From assembly GCF_003339505.1 (NCBI RefSeq), contig NZ_QPIW01000003.1, positions 310,471 through 374,470 of the forward strand: a DNA stretch of 64,000 nt, read 5' to 3'. This DNA comes from Runella aurantiaca. Its GTDB lineage: Bacteria; Bacteroidota; Bacteroidia; Cytophagales; Spirosomataceae. A program made the translations under genes and the position numbers. Below the pieces are notes generated by a model. That model was given only the letters and a program-made list of their open reading frames with translations. It had not been told where the DNA came from and made no database searches. This document shows positions 35,373 to 43,880 of the stretch, piece after piece (within the stretch, counting starts at the first letter, position 1; the number at the start of each line of letters is the position of its first letter).

Positions 35373-35403
35373 TTGGTATTACGAAACTCTTCGTATATGT
35401 TTG
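35373..35403 (+). promoter_or_regulatory. Promoter of the BlaI/M56 operon (TTG-N20-TATGTTTG)
   Basis: -33 TTG at 35373-35375 and perfect -7 TATGTTTG at 35396-35403 (consensus TAnnTTTG), 20 bp apart. Operator site 2 fills the spacer between the two boxes and site 3 lies directly after the -7 box, over the expected transcription start. The start codon is 51 bp further on. Confidence 0.72.
35380..35395. promoter_or_regulatory. BlaI-type operator, site 2
   Basis: TACGAA-ACTC-TTCGTA, palindromic arms identical to site 1, ending at the first base before the -7 box. A repressor here would block RNA polymerase. Confidence 0.78.
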
Positions 35404-35404
35404 C

Positions 35405-35420
35405 TACGAAATTATTCGTA
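35405..35420. promoter_or_regulatory. BlaI-type operator, site 3
   Basis: TACGAA-ATTA-TTCGTA, arms identical to sites 1 and 2, starting one base after the -7 box. Centre-to-centre spacings of the three sites are 31 and 25 bp. Confidence 0.75.
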
Positions 35421-35453
35421 GATTGAATAAATGCTTAACCGCATGACAAAACC

Positions 35454-35822
35454 ATGAAGCCAACCGATTCTGAACTCGAAATTTTGCAGGTGCTTTGGCA
35501 AGAAGGCCCCAGCACCGTGCGGCAGGTGAATGAGCGCCTCGCCCAAAACAAAGATGTGGGCTACACCACTACGCTTAAACTGATGCAGATTATGCACGAA
35601 AAAGGCCTTTTGACGCGTTTGGAAGAAGCACGGTCGCACGTGTATGCCGCCAATGTCAGCGAAGAAGAAACGCAATCGACCTTACTCGAACGCTTTGTCG
35701 ACACGGCCTTTCGCGGCTCGGCCAGCAAACTGGTCATGCACGCTTTGGGCAACCACAAAGCCACTCCTGCCGAACTCGACGAAATTCGTAAACTCTTAGA
35801 CCAAATCGAAAAACAGCCATGA
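35454..35822 (+). CDS. BlaI/MecI/CopY family transcriptional repressor
   Basis: 122 residues, normal for the family. N-terminal winged helix 'PTDSELEILQVLWQEGPSTV' (residues 2-21), with 'VGYTTTLKLMQIMHEKGLL' the recognition part, and a C-terminal dimerisation helix bundle. It represses its own operon through dyad sites and is cleaved or inactivated when a membrane M56 peptidase is activated. Here the three palindromes upstream are the obvious sites. The last codons overlap the start of the M56 gene (ATGA, 35819-35822), as in many BlaI/BlaR1 pairs. Confidence 0.93.
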   Translation: MKPTDSELEILQVLWQEGPSTVRQVNERLAQNKDVGYTTTLKLMQIMHEKGLLTRLEEARSHVYAANVSEEETQSTLLERFVDTAFRGSASKLVMHALGNHKATPAELDEIRKLLDQIEKQP

Positions 35823-37840
35823 AACTTTTCTCATTATCCTCAGAACCCATTATCGAAGCTTTTGGTTGGATGCTCCTCCACGCCGTTTGGCAGGGGTTTG
35901 CCATCGCTTTAGTGGCCGCTGGAATCTTGTTTTTACTACGTCGAAAGGCGAGTTATAGCCGTTATTGGACGGGTATCGGTGCGCTTTCGTTGCAAGTGGC
36001 GGCCTCGGTGACCACATTTGCGTTGTATTATCAACCCCTTGTATTGCAGGCGTCTCTTCCTAAAGTAACCCAATTTGCCCAGCCTTTGATGACAAAAGGC
36101 TCGCAAGTGATGATTTCCTTGCCTTGGTACAAGCAGACTTTGTGGTTTTTGCAGAGCAATCTGGAGACCATCGTGCTGTTTTGGGTCATTGGCGCATCGG
36201 TATTGTTGTTGCGTTTGGTGGGGAGCTGGGTGTATGTACAACAATTGAAGGCAGAAGGGATTCGACTGACCGAATCGGGCATTCAGGAGATGTTTCGTCG
36301 AATTGCCACTGCGCTCAACATTCGCTCAACCGTGCACTTGTTTGAGTCGGTACGGGTGAGCACGCCCGTGGTCATTGGCTTTATTCGCCCCGTCGTTTTG
36401 CTTCCCGTTGGGCTGGCGACTGGTTTGAGCGTCAAGCAAATTGAGGCGATTTTGGCGCATGAATTGGCCCACGTGAAGCGGTACGACTATTTGGTCAATC
36501 TCCTGCAATCGTTGGTTGAAGTGGTATATTTCTTCCATCCCGCGTTGTGGTGGGTGTCGTCGCGGGTGCGTATTGAGCGTGAGCATTGCTGCGACGACGT
36601 GGCGATTCAGGTTTGTGGCGACAAAGTAGCCTTTGCCCGGGCGTTGGCCGAAGTGGAAGCGTTTCGTCAGTCACCCGCATTGGCGATGGCCTTTGCTTCC
36701 AAAAAAGGAGTGATGTTGCAACGTGTTCGTCGGGTGCTGGGGGTTCCCGAAAAACCGCAGCGCCGAATGAACCCAAATGCGTTGGTATTGCTCGTGCTGT
36801 TGGTATTTGGGGTATCGGTGTATGCGTTTCAGCCGCAGGATAAGCCCAAAACTCCCAAAGCCAAGAATATTAGCCATACATCCAAAGACGCAAAAATTGA
36901 ATTGGATGAGAATGGAAGGCTCACAAAAGTGACGTGGAAACAACGCCCATTAGCCGCGAAGGAAGTGGTTGAATTGCAGAAATTAAAAGAGAAGCTTGAC
37001 AATGGAGAGATCACGCTTGAAAGCATCACAAATGCGGAGCAAAAAGCCATTTTAGCTCGTCTTACCGATGCAGAAACTGGCCTTCATCAAGGAATGGCGG
37101 CCTTGGCAAACGGGCTTTCTCATATTGATTTTGAAAATATAAGCATTACTGATGACCAATTGGAAGCTATATCTGAACAGGCATTGGCCGATGCCCAACC
37201 CATTGTTGACGCCATTGCGGTCGCTTTTTCTGATACCATTGATGAACGTAAAATGCAGTATCATCACCGTAGAATGGACAGCCTCAATCGATTGATGGAG
37301 CCGCAACACCAAAAAATGGAAGCCCTTCGGTTGGAGATGGAGCAGCACGAATTCAAAACCAGCGAGTTGGAACGAAAAATGGAAGTGTTGGAATGGAAAA
37401 AGAACAAGGCTGCCGATGAACGAAACCAAGTGCTCGAAAAACGAAATAAGGTCATGTACCAAGAAGGGCAAAAAGTAAAAAAATCAGCGGCCGAAGTTGA
37501 AAAGGAAATCGACGAGTTGGAAAACCAAATCAAGCAGCGCGAAACGCAGATGCAGCAGTTGAATCAACAACTGGGAGAGCTGCGGCAGCAACTGAAAACG
37601 GTGCGGAAACCCGTGGAAGAACTTGAGGTGCAAATACAGAAGTTGGAACAAATCAACGAGGAACTGTCGCAGAAAATGGAAATTGAATCAGCCGCGATAG
37701 AACTGATGGTGCCGCCCCCACCGCCTCCTGTTGAGCCAGCTCCGCGTGTTCGTACTCAAACACCCAAGGCGGTACGGGCGCCTGCGAGGGTACGACAGCC
37801 CGTTGCCCCTGTGACTCCTGCACCCGCCAGAAAAAAATAA
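35819..37840 (+). CDS. BlaR1/MecR1-like M56 family membrane peptidase with coiled-coil instead of a penicillin-sensor domain
   Basis: 673 residues. Four membrane segments in the first 330 residues (about 14-40, 52-72, 112-135, 314-334) and the M56 zinc site HELAH (His214-Glu215, His218) with a third ligand candidate Glu255 in EREHCCDD. After the fourth membrane segment the protein does not continue into a penicillin-binding sensor domain. It has instead a region with 'KIELDENGRLTKVTWKQRP', a long charged coiled-coil (about residues 470-625) and a proline-rich tail. Co-transcribed with the repressor (4-bp overlap). The stimulus is therefore unlikely to be a beta-lactam bound in the classical way; it may sense stress through the coiled-coil or a partner. 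Confidence 0.88.
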   Translation: MKLFSLSSEPIIEAFGWMLLHAVWQGFAIALVAAGILFLLRRKASYSRYWTGIGALSLQVAASVTTFALYYQPLVLQASLPKVTQFAQPLMTKGSQVMISLPWYKQTLWFLQSNLETIVLFWVIGASVLLLRLVGSWVYVQQLKAEGIRLTESGIQEMFRRIATALNIRSTVHLFESVRVSTPVVIGFIRPVVLLPVGLATGLSVKQIEAILAHELAHVKRYDYLVNLLQSLVEVVYFFHPALWWVSSRVRIEREHCCDDVAIQVCGDKVAFARALAEVEAFRQSPALAMAFASKKGVMLQRVRRVLGVPEKPQRRMNPNALVLLVLLVFGVSVYAFQPQDKPKTPKAKNISHTSKDAKIELDENGRLTKVTWKQRPLAAKEVVELQKLKEKLDNGEITLESITNAEQKAILARLTDAETGLHQGMAALANGLSHIDFENISITDDQLEAISEQALADAQPIVDAIAVAFSDTIDERKMQYHHRRMDSLNRLMEPQHQKMEALRLEMEQHEFKTSELERKMEVLEWKKNKAADERNQVLEKRNKVMYQEGQKVKKSAAEVEKEIDELENQIKQRETQMQQLNQQLGELRQQLKTVRKPVEELEVQIQKLEQINEELSQKMEIESAAIELMVPPPPPPVEPAPRVRTQTPKAVRAPARVRQPVAPVTPAPARKK

Positions 37841-37857
37841 AGGTCTGGTAAATTCTT

Positions 37858-37913
37858 AAAAAACAGTTTTCGGCTTTGAGTGCTTTTGCACTGAATTGCC
37901 GGAAACTGTTTTT
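37858..37913 (+). terminator. Rho-independent terminator with long imperfect stem
   Basis: AAAAAACAGTTT ... AAACTGTTTTT outer stem, inner CGGC/GCCG and AGTGC/GCACT stems, loop TTTT, then a T-rich tail. It lies 15 bp after the M56 gene. Confidence 0.8.
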
Positions 37914-37981
37914 CTTTTTATGATTTTTGTTCCAAAAAACAGAGATACCAGAGACCGATAGATAAAAAAGGAGAAGGTTTT

Positions 37982-38012
37982 TTGCGACCGTATTCGAAAT
38001 GCGTTTATTTTG
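37982..38012 (+). promoter_or_regulatory. Probable promoter for the GtrA-family gene (TTG-N20-TTATTTTG)
   Basis: -33 TTG at 37982-37984 and a -7 box TTATTTTG at 38005-38012, one mismatch from TAnnTTTG, with 20-bp spacing; 54 bp before the start codon at 38067. Confidence 0.4.
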
Positions 38013-38066
38013 TGCCTTCATATCCGCTGCTTCATGCCATTTGTTTGATGAAAGTGGCCTTATTTT

Positions 38067-38588
38067 ATGCTTGTGAAGAAGAAATCAACACTATTCAATT
38101 TTAAAGACCTCATCGTATATTTTTTGATTGCAGGCACTGGCGCGGCGGTACAATTTGTAGCAGGCAGTTTTTTTCGCAACTACGTTGATTTTTTTACGTC
38201 AGTATCGTTGGGCTACATCGTCTCGTTTGTTGTGGGCTTTGTACTCACCAAAATGTTTGCTTTTGATGCCCGAAATACCAACAAAACCCGTCGTGAGATG
38301 GTGAAATTCGGTATTGTGGCTTGTATTTCCTTCGGAATTACGGTTGGTTTTGCGGCTTTAACGCTCAAAATTCTGCACTCATCAGATCCCAACGATTATA
38401 TCTATAAAATCCCGTACGGTATTATTCCCGAAAAATACAAGGATGTCAACGTCACTGAGGCATCATCTACGCTGGTGGGAATGGGATTGAGTTTTGTCAG
38501 CAATTACATTCTTCACAAAACCTTTACCTTCAAAAGCACCGGCTTTTATGACCGCGCCAAAGCTGCATTGCATTTAGGTAAAGACTAA
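38067..38588 (+). CDS. GtrA-like family membrane protein
   Basis: 173 residues with four hydrophobic helices ('LIVYFLIAGTGAAVQFVAG', 'YIVSFVVGFVLTKMFAF', 'FGIVACISFGITVGFAALTL', 'TLVGMGLSFVSNYILHKTFTF'), the normal GtrA layout, with the family ending '[FY]xFK' as KTFTFKS. GtrA proteins are thought to move undecaprenyl-linked sugars across the inner membrane or assist cell-wall glycosylation. No adjacent glycosyltransferase; a duplicated repeat lies directly downstream. Confidence 0.85.
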   Translation: MLVKKKSTLFNFKDLIVYFLIAGTGAAVQFVAGSFFRNYVDFFTSVSLGYIVSFVVGFVLTKMFAFDARNTNKTRREMVKFGIVACISFGITVGFAALTLKILHSSDPNDYIYKIPYGIIPEKYKDVNVTEASSTLVGMGLSFVSNYILHKTFTFKSTGFYDRAKAALHLGKD

Positions 38589-38590
38589 GT

Positions 38591-38623
38591 GTCAGACGGT
38601 TGGGGGCACCCAGCCCGTCCGAC
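38591..38623. repeat. Palindromic element, copy A
   Basis: Arms GTCAGACGG / CCGTCCGAC (one G·U) around a GC-rich core, starting three bases after the GtrA gene ends. Partner of copy B at 38684-38725, whose core is in the opposite orientation. Confidence 0.65.
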
Positions 38624-38678
38624 GCGTGTTTATTTTACTTGCTCCTGCGTCAAAATCGCCATCCACGTTTTTATTCCT
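38615..38678. repeat. 64-bp perfect direct repeat, copy 1 (duplicated 3' end of the M20 gene)
   Basis: Identical over 64 bp to 38715-38778, exactly 100 bp downstream. Copy 2 contains the last codons and stop codon of the M20 peptidase gene, so copy 1 is an out-of-place duplicate of that gene's 3' end. Confidence 0.9.
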
Positions 38679-38683
38679 CATAA

Positions 38684-38725
38684 GCGTCAGACGGGCTGGT
38701 GCCCCCGTTCAAAACCGTCCGACGC
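38684..38725. repeat. Palindromic element, copy B (core inverted)
   Basis: Arms GCGTCAGACGG / CCGTCCGACGC. The core (GCTGGTGCCCCC...) is close to the reverse complement of the core of copy A, so the middle appears flipped between the two copies. Confidence 0.65.
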
Positions 38726-38778
38726 GTGTTTATTTTACTTGCTCCTGCGTCAAAATCGCCATCCACGTTTTTATTCCT
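38715..38778. repeat. 64-bp perfect direct repeat, copy 2
   Basis: Second copy; it overlaps the 3' end of the M20 peptidase gene (stop codon at 38730-38732) and its right part is coding. Confidence 0.9.
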
Positions 38779-40265
38779 TCCACATAATTTCCCAGTCGCA
38801 AATTTTCATTGGCGGCGTGCTGATTGTTGTCCATGTTGACCATCGGCACGTGAATAGCGGGCAAATTCAACTCTCTTAAAAACGGTACAATCGGCACGGA
38901 GCCGCCCGTCATGCGTATTTTGATGGGTTCTTTGCCAAAAGTGCGCATCATGGCCGCCGTCAGCCAACGGTCGGGGTAAATGCCGAAATCGGTCCGGAAA
39001 GGCAGCATTCTGGATTCCCGTTCGGTAAGGGTGACGATTTTAGGGTATTTGAGGCGTTCTTCATCGGTGGGTTTCCGATTCAAAATAACATACCCCATCC
39101 CTTCGATGTGTTTTTTTACCAACGAAACGAGGCGGTCGGGGTCGGTTTCGGGAACCAGTCGAAGGTCGATTTCTGCAATGGCCTCTTCTGGTACGATGGT
39201 GTTGGCTTTTTCGCCGATGTTGGCACAAACCAACCCTCGAATGTTAAGAGAAGGATACTGCAATGCTTCCTGATAATTAGCCCCCACCTTATCGGGCGCA
39301 GCAAAGCCTAATTTTTGCCTAATGTTTTCGGGACTGTCGGGAACCGCCGCCAGAATTTTGCGGGCGTCGGCGTCGATGCTGATGCCGTCATAATAGCCCG
39401 GAATCGTCACGCGGCCGTCTTCGTCTTTCATGGAGGCCAGCAACTGTGCCATGCGCAACGCAGGGTTAGGGGCATAATTTCCGTAATGCCCGCTGTGTTG
39501 TGGTGTTTTTGGCCCATAAGTGGTCAGCGTAATGGTGGCAATGCCGCGACAGCCGTACGTAAGCGTAGGTTCATTGGAGAGGTGCCGCCCGCCATCCATC
39601 ACCATCAGAAAATCAGCGGCCAGTTTCTCTTTGTATTTCTTCACGGCTTCGGCCAGGTGCGGCGCACCGATTTCCTCCTCACTGTCTAAGATTACCTTGA
39701 TGTGGTAGGGTGAGTTGATGCTTTCTTTCTGCATCATGTCCAACGCCGCCAGCAACATCAAAATTGGCCCTTTATCGTCCGAAACGGCCCGGGCAAAGAT
39801 GCGCCATTCGGGGTCGTAGCCCGTTTGTAGGTTGTCCCAGTCTATCTTTTCCCATTGGCCGTTGGCTCCGCGTTTTTTCAGGACGGGCTTGTAGGGAGAT
39901 TCTTGTTGCCATTTTTCGGGTTCAACGGGTTGTCCGTCAAAGTGCATGTAAAACAACAAAGTTTTGAGCGGTCCAGTGGTTGGGGTAGCGGGTTTCTTTT
40001 CGGCAAAAAAAACAGGGTGTCCGCCCGTTGGCAGTGCTTCGGTACTGAAGCCGCGCTTCTCAAAGGCTGTTCTCAGCCAATCCAAGTTGGGTTGAATTTG
40101 CTCTTTGATGTGCGCATTGCTCGGCAAAATCATAAAATCATACAGGTCGGCATAGTAGTTTTTGACGTGTTTTTGGACAATAGATTCCAAGTTGGGCTTG
40201 GGTTGAGCCGATGAAAAAAGTGAAATCAGGGAGAATATACAGAGGGATAAAAGTAGTTTTTTCAT
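38730..40265 (-). CDS. M20 family metallopeptidase (dipeptidase), secreted
   Basis: 511 residues. Signal peptide MKKLLLSLCIFSLISLFSSAQ. Zinc-site motifs in order: 'LLFYMHFDGQPVEP' (H-x-D), 'ARAVSDDKGPILMLLAAL' (catalytic D region), 'ILDSEEEIGAPHL' (EE pair), 'MVMDGGRHL' and the C-terminal 'NMDNNQHAANENLRLGNY' (last His). Acts as an exported di- or aminopeptidase. The gene's 3' end is duplicated downstream (38615-38678). The next gene on the same strand is an S9 peptidase 50 bp upstream, so the two may be co-expressed for peptide use. Confidence 0.93.
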   Translation of the reverse strand: MKKLLLSLCIFSLISLFSSAQPKPNLESIVQKHVKNYYADLYDFMILPSNAHIKEQIQPNLDWLRTAFEKRGFSTEALPTGGHPVFFAEKKPATPTTGPLKTLLFYMHFDGQPVEPEKWQQESPYKPVLKKRGANGQWEKIDWDNLQTGYDPEWRIFARAVSDDKGPILMLLAALDMMQKESINSPYHIKVILDSEEEIGAPHLAEAVKKYKEKLAADFLMVMDGGRHLSNEPTLTYGCRGIATITLTTYGPKTPQHSGHYGNYAPNPALRMAQLLASMKDEDGRVTIPGYYDGISIDADARKILAAVPDSPENIRQKLGFAAPDKVGANYQEALQYPSLNIRGLVCANIGEKANTIVPEEAIAEIDLRLVPETDPDRLVSLVKKHIEGMGYVILNRKPTDEERLKYPKIVTLTERESRMLPFRTDFGIYPDRWLTAAMMRTFGKEPIKIRMTGGSVPIVPFLRELNLPAIHVPMVNMDNNQHAANENLRLGNYVEGIKTWMAILTQEQVK

Positions 40266-40315
40266 TAAGTTAGGAGTAGTAAAATGAATAAGAGTAAAAG
40301 CTCAGTTTTTAAGAT

Positions 40316-42289
40316 TTAATTCTTCGGTTCTTCGCCAAAGACCCATTTTCCAAACCATTGTAGGTTTTCTTCCATGACCTGCCGCATTTGTTTGGGTTTG
40401 GTGATGCCGTGGCCAAAGCCTTTGTAAACCACCATTTTGACGGGGACGTTGTTGTCTTCCAACGCTAATCGCAACTCGTACGCATTGGCAATGGGCACGC
40501 GCCGGTCCAGTTCGCCGTGTTGGATGAGTGTCGGTGTTTTGGCGGTTTTGATGTACGAAATGGGGGACGTTTTCTTATAAATCTCGGGGTCATTCCACGG
40601 TGTTCCTTTGAGGTATTGCCGCGTAAAAGGCGTAATGTCCGTATTTTGGTAATAGGTGGCCCAATTGGAAATCCCTGCCCCGACCGACGTTGCTTTAAAA
40701 CGGTCGCTGAAGGTGGTGATGAAAGCCGAGATATAGCCACCCTGACTCCAGCCCATGGCACCTACTTTGTCTTTATCGACCATGCCTTTTCCAATCAGAA
40801 AATCCACACCTGAGATGACATCATCATAATCGCCCACGCCCAGATTGCGGACGTTCAATGCCCTGAATGCTTTGCCATAGCCCGCCGAACCACGGTAGTT
40901 GGGTCGCAGTACCAGCGCGCCTTTGGTCGTAAAAAGCTCAATAGGATAGTAACGGTCGGCCGTAATGCTCGGCATATCAATGCCCGTTGGGCCACCGTGG
41001 ATTACGACCAAAAGCGGATATTTCTTGGCGGGGTCATAATTGGCGGGTTTGATCAATACGCCTTCAATCGTGGCGCCGTCGCGCGATTTCCAGCTGACTA
41101 CTTCTCGGCTCGCCGTTTTGTAGGGTTTGAGTTGGTCACCCATTTGCATCAGGATTTTGGGCGCAAAAGCGGGAATGGTCGAAACCGCAATTTCTCCCAT
41201 TTGATTGGGCGAAGCCATCACAAAAGCGATTTGTTTGAAGTCTTTCGTGAATGAGAACTGGTTGGCAATGAGGTTGTCAGGTTGCGTGATTTTTGTAAAC
41301 TTCTTGGTCATTGGGTTTAGTAAAAACAAGTGCGCACTCGTTTTTTGCAAGCCACCAAACCAAATCCCTTCGCTCGACCAATCTAATAAACCAGCGTTTT
41401 CGTCAAAACTTTGGCTTAAAACGGTAGGTGTACCTCCTTCGGCTGGTACGCTGGCAATGAGGCGATTGGCATAAAAAAAGAATTCATCTTCGTTGGCCGT
41501 TACGAATGCAATCTGCTTTCCATCGGGCGACCAAACGGGGTTATTGTCGGGGCCTTTCATGGAAACAATCTTCCGGGTAGTGGTATCGGCCAACGTAAGT
41601 ACATAAATATCAGCCGTATGGCTGTTGATTAAGTCAGGATTTTTGGTGGCATCAAACGCGATTTTTGTACCGTCGGGAGAAAAAGAAAAACTACCCACCG
41701 AAAAATCCGTTCCTTTGGTCAAGGCTTTGGGCATGGGGAGTTTGGTGGTGGTGTCTGAAACGGGCAGAATGTAGAGATGCGTCATTTTGTAATCCTGCTG
41801 CACCACTTCGTAATCGCTGTATTTTTCTACACGCTCTTTAAACGCTTTGGAATCGGGAACGGTGGTGGCAAATACAATGGATTTTCCGTTGGGTGAAAAG
41901 TCAAAATACGATACGCCCGTTTCAAATTTGGTGAGTGCTATGGCCTCGCCGCCCTGCGGCTTGATGACGTAAATTTGGCTTTTATCGTCGCGGGTGGAGA
42001 GAAAAGCCAGCGTTTTGCCATCAGGCGACCATACCGGGCTGCTGTTTGATTTTTTGGAATTGGTAAGTTGGTATTTTTCACCGGTAGCAGTGTTGGCCAG
42101 CCAGATTTCGGTCTCGTAGGCATTTTCTTCCCAATTGGTTTCGGTGACGGTATACGCCACCCAACGGCCATCGGGTGAGATTTTGGGGCTGCCCGCGCTT
42201 TTCATCGAAATGGATTGCTGAATGGTGGGGGCTTGGGCAAAGGCCATTGCTCCCACAAGGCAAAACAGGGGTAAAAGGTGTAGTTTCAT
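40316..42289 (-). CDS. S9 family (prolyl oligopeptidase/dipeptidyl aminopeptidase) serine peptidase, secreted
   Basis: 657 residues. Signal peptide MKLHLLPLFCLVGAMAFAQ; N-terminal WD40/TolB-like propeller with repeated 'WSPDGK' motifs ('SPVWSPDGKTLAFLSTRDD', 'PVWSPDGKQIAFVTANED'), then the hydrolase domain with Ser515 (GAMGWSQGGY), Asp595 (HGELDRRVPI) and His627 (FGHGITKP). This is a standard length. One copy of the 52-bp repeat with its palindrome (42311-42362) lies 21 bp upstream of the start codon. Confidence 0.94.
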   Translation of the reverse strand: MKLHLLPLFCLVGAMAFAQAPTIQQSISMKSAGSPKISPDGRWVAYTVTETNWEENAYETEIWLANTATGEKYQLTNSKKSNSSPVWSPDGKTLAFLSTRDDKSQIYVIKPQGGEAIALTKFETGVSYFDFSPNGKSIVFATTVPDSKAFKERVEKYSDYEVVQQDYKMTHLYILPVSDTTTKLPMPKALTKGTDFSVGSFSFSPDGTKIAFDATKNPDLINSHTADIYVLTLADTTTRKIVSMKGPDNNPVWSPDGKQIAFVTANEDEFFFYANRLIASVPAEGGTPTVLSQSFDENAGLLDWSSEGIWFGGLQKTSAHLFLLNPMTKKFTKITQPDNLIANQFSFTKDFKQIAFVMASPNQMGEIAVSTIPAFAPKILMQMGDQLKPYKTASREVVSWKSRDGATIEGVLIKPANYDPAKKYPLLVVIHGGPTGIDMPSITADRYYPIELFTTKGALVLRPNYRGSAGYGKAFRALNVRNLGVGDYDDVISGVDFLIGKGMVDKDKVGAMGWSQGGYISAFITTFSDRFKATSVGAGISNWATYYQNTDITPFTRQYLKGTPWNDPEIYKKTSPISYIKTAKTPTLIQHGELDRRVPIANAYELRLALEDNNVPVKMVVYKGFGHGITKPKQMRQVMEENLQWFGKWVFGEEPKN

Positions 42290-42310
42290 TGGATGAAGTT
42301 TAATTGTCCC

Positions 42311-42362
42311 TAAAAATAAAGATTTTAAACAGGAAAGGGCCGCAAAATTTTGCAGCCCTTTC
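42311..42362. repeat. 52-bp perfect direct repeat, copy 1
   Basis: Identical to 43881-43932, 1570 bp apart. Contains the palindrome at 42334-42361. The two copies flank the 3-coathanger gene. Confidence 0.92.
42334..42361. terminator. Terminator-like palindrome in repeat copy 1
   Basis: AAAGGGC-C-GCAAAATTTTGC-A-GCCCTTT, a 28-bp palindrome with a single mismatch pair. It sits after the 3-coathanger gene and before the S9 start codon. Confidence 0.65.
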
Positions 42363-42500
42363 GTTTAAATCTAAAATCCAATGTCTTTGGATACACAGAC
42401 ATTGGCGTAGGAGTCGTGGTTATTAACTATGCCCAACGGGAGAGACATTTTCCTGTTCAAATCTATCCGCCAGATTTTTTATGGTCCATCTCTCATTGCC

Positions 42501-43724
42501 TTATGGACACGTCTTTATCTCCGCTTGAAAAGTACTCGATTTTTCTGCTGCGAAGCCCGGGAGTAAGGTGATGGCGTTTCCCGCTTCATAGACGACGTTG
42601 GCACTGGGCGAAAAAGTGACGTGGCCTACTTTCTTGTCGGAAGTAAGGGTCGTGACGGCCTTGAACCGTTCTTTGCCTGTGATTACATCGTAACCTACCG
42701 CAACGGTATTGGTCGCCACCACAATGGTAAAGGTCCCCGAGCCGCCCGTGCTGCAATTCGCCGAATAGGAGGTGGTAACGGCAGGACTAAAACTTACCGA
42801 AGACCCAGTTTGTGGACTCGGCCCGCCCAACCAGGTCAGCGTGCCTGTGCAGCCACTCGCGCTCATGGTGATGGATGTGCCCGGACAAATAGCGGGTGTT
42901 TCGGGCGTAATGGTAATGACATTGGAGATGGTGCAATTTTGTGTATCTCCTGAGATGCTCCAACCCTTGCCTCCCGAATTTCTACCTGATACCATTTTGA
43001 TTGGCTCTGCCCGGGTTAATTGAATGGGGGCTTCCCCAGTAATTGTACCCGTAGCTGGAAAGACTCCATTTTGTGACGAGAGCGTCAGAATCGCCATTTC
43101 ACCCGCATTGATGGTGGGAGCTTTTGCAATCGCAACTATTGGAAGCGAACATTGATTCGTAATGTTGGTAAATGTCCCGTTTACTTCTTCAGTCAGCGTC
43201 CGACCTGGTTCCTCCACCGTTGGGGAGGCATAAGCACGGGTTATGACGGTATTGGGCAGTGAACGGGACGCACCGATTGGCAGAAAAAACAAGTCATAGC
43301 ATTTGGAAGTATTTGTTTCAGTCAATGCAAATTTGACGTCAGCGACTGAAATCCAAGAAGCCCCCACGGTAGTTCCGCTCCCTTGCTCTCCTCTGTACAA
43401 GATATTCAGCGTAAATACAGAGGTGTCTGCCCCAACATCTGTCAATGAAGTTATACTAAAGTAATCTCCTGAAGAAAAGTTATTTCGACTTTTAATAGAC
43501 GGGTTTGCGAGCTGCGCACTTTTATAGAAAATTCTCAAATTGGCATTTCCCATTACAAATGCACTGTCGGGGGCCTGAATTTCTACGCTGACAATGGCAC
43601 TATCGCAAGCGATTACTTTGGGGACAAGTCGCAACTTAAAACTTGTCTGGGCAAACGCTCCCGTTGCGTAAAAGAGTACTATCCCAACAAAAATTAGCCC
43701 ACTACCAATGACTGGACTTTTCAT
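42501..43724 (-). CDS. Secreted protein with C-terminal 3-coathanger stack domain
   Basis: 407 residues. Signal peptide MKSPVIGSGLIFVGIVLFYATGAFAQ region; the N-terminal part resembles a cohesin-like/Ig-like domain ('LRLVPKVIACDSAIVSVEIQ'), the middle (about 265-330) is Ig-like with 'CPGTSITMSASGCTGTLTW', and the C-terminal ~55 residues 'VVYEAGNAITLLPGFAAEKS' through 'FQAEIKTC' are the 3-coathanger stack found at the end of many Bacteroidota surface proteins. Flanked by 52-bp direct repeats, so it may be an inserted cassette. A downstream hairpin CCAATGTC...GACATTGG (42378-42405) lies outside the coding region. Confidence 0.78.
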   Translation of the reverse strand: MKSPVIGSGLIFVGIVLFYATGAFAQTSFKLRLVPKVIACDSAIVSVEIQAPDSAFVMGNANLRIFYKSAQLANPSIKSRNNFSSGDYFSITSLTDVGADTSVFTLNILYRGEQGSGTTVGASWISVADVKFALTETNTSKCYDLFFLPIGASRSLPNTVITRAYASPTVEEPGRTLTEEVNGTFTNITNQCSLPIVAIAKAPTINAGEMAILTLSSQNGVFPATGTITGEAPIQLTRAEPIKMVSGRNSGGKGWSISGDTQNCTISNVITITPETPAICPGTSITMSASGCTGTLTWLGGPSPQTGSSVSFSPAVTTSYSANCSTGGSGTFTIVVATNTVAVGYDVITGKERFKAVTTLTSDKKVGHVTFSPSANVVYEAGNAITLLPGFAAEKSSTFQAEIKTCP

Positions 43725-43759
43725 GACAGTATGTGTTTATAACTATCTAATTTCATTAA

Positions 43760-43793
43760 GACTCTATGATGGGTGATTGCACATCATAGAGTC
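43760..43793 (+). terminator. Perfect 12-bp stem-loop with T tract
   Basis: GACTCTATGATG - 10-nt loop - CATCATAGAGTC followed by seven T on the plus strand. It lies upstream of the 3-coathanger gene; on the minus strand it would end transcription from the 43964 gene only weakly, so its main orientation is plus, where no gene needs it. Confidence 0.7.
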
Positions 43794-43880
43794 TTTTTTT
43801 ATTTTTTTGTAACTATGGATTTTACACGTACACTGTCAAGAACGTTTTTGAAGGTCAGTGAAGACACAGACCACGGATAA

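Noticed and set aside
38589-38879. 96-codon plus-strand ORF
   Set aside because: Runs through the duplicated palindromic repeats and into the M20 gene in the wrong frame.
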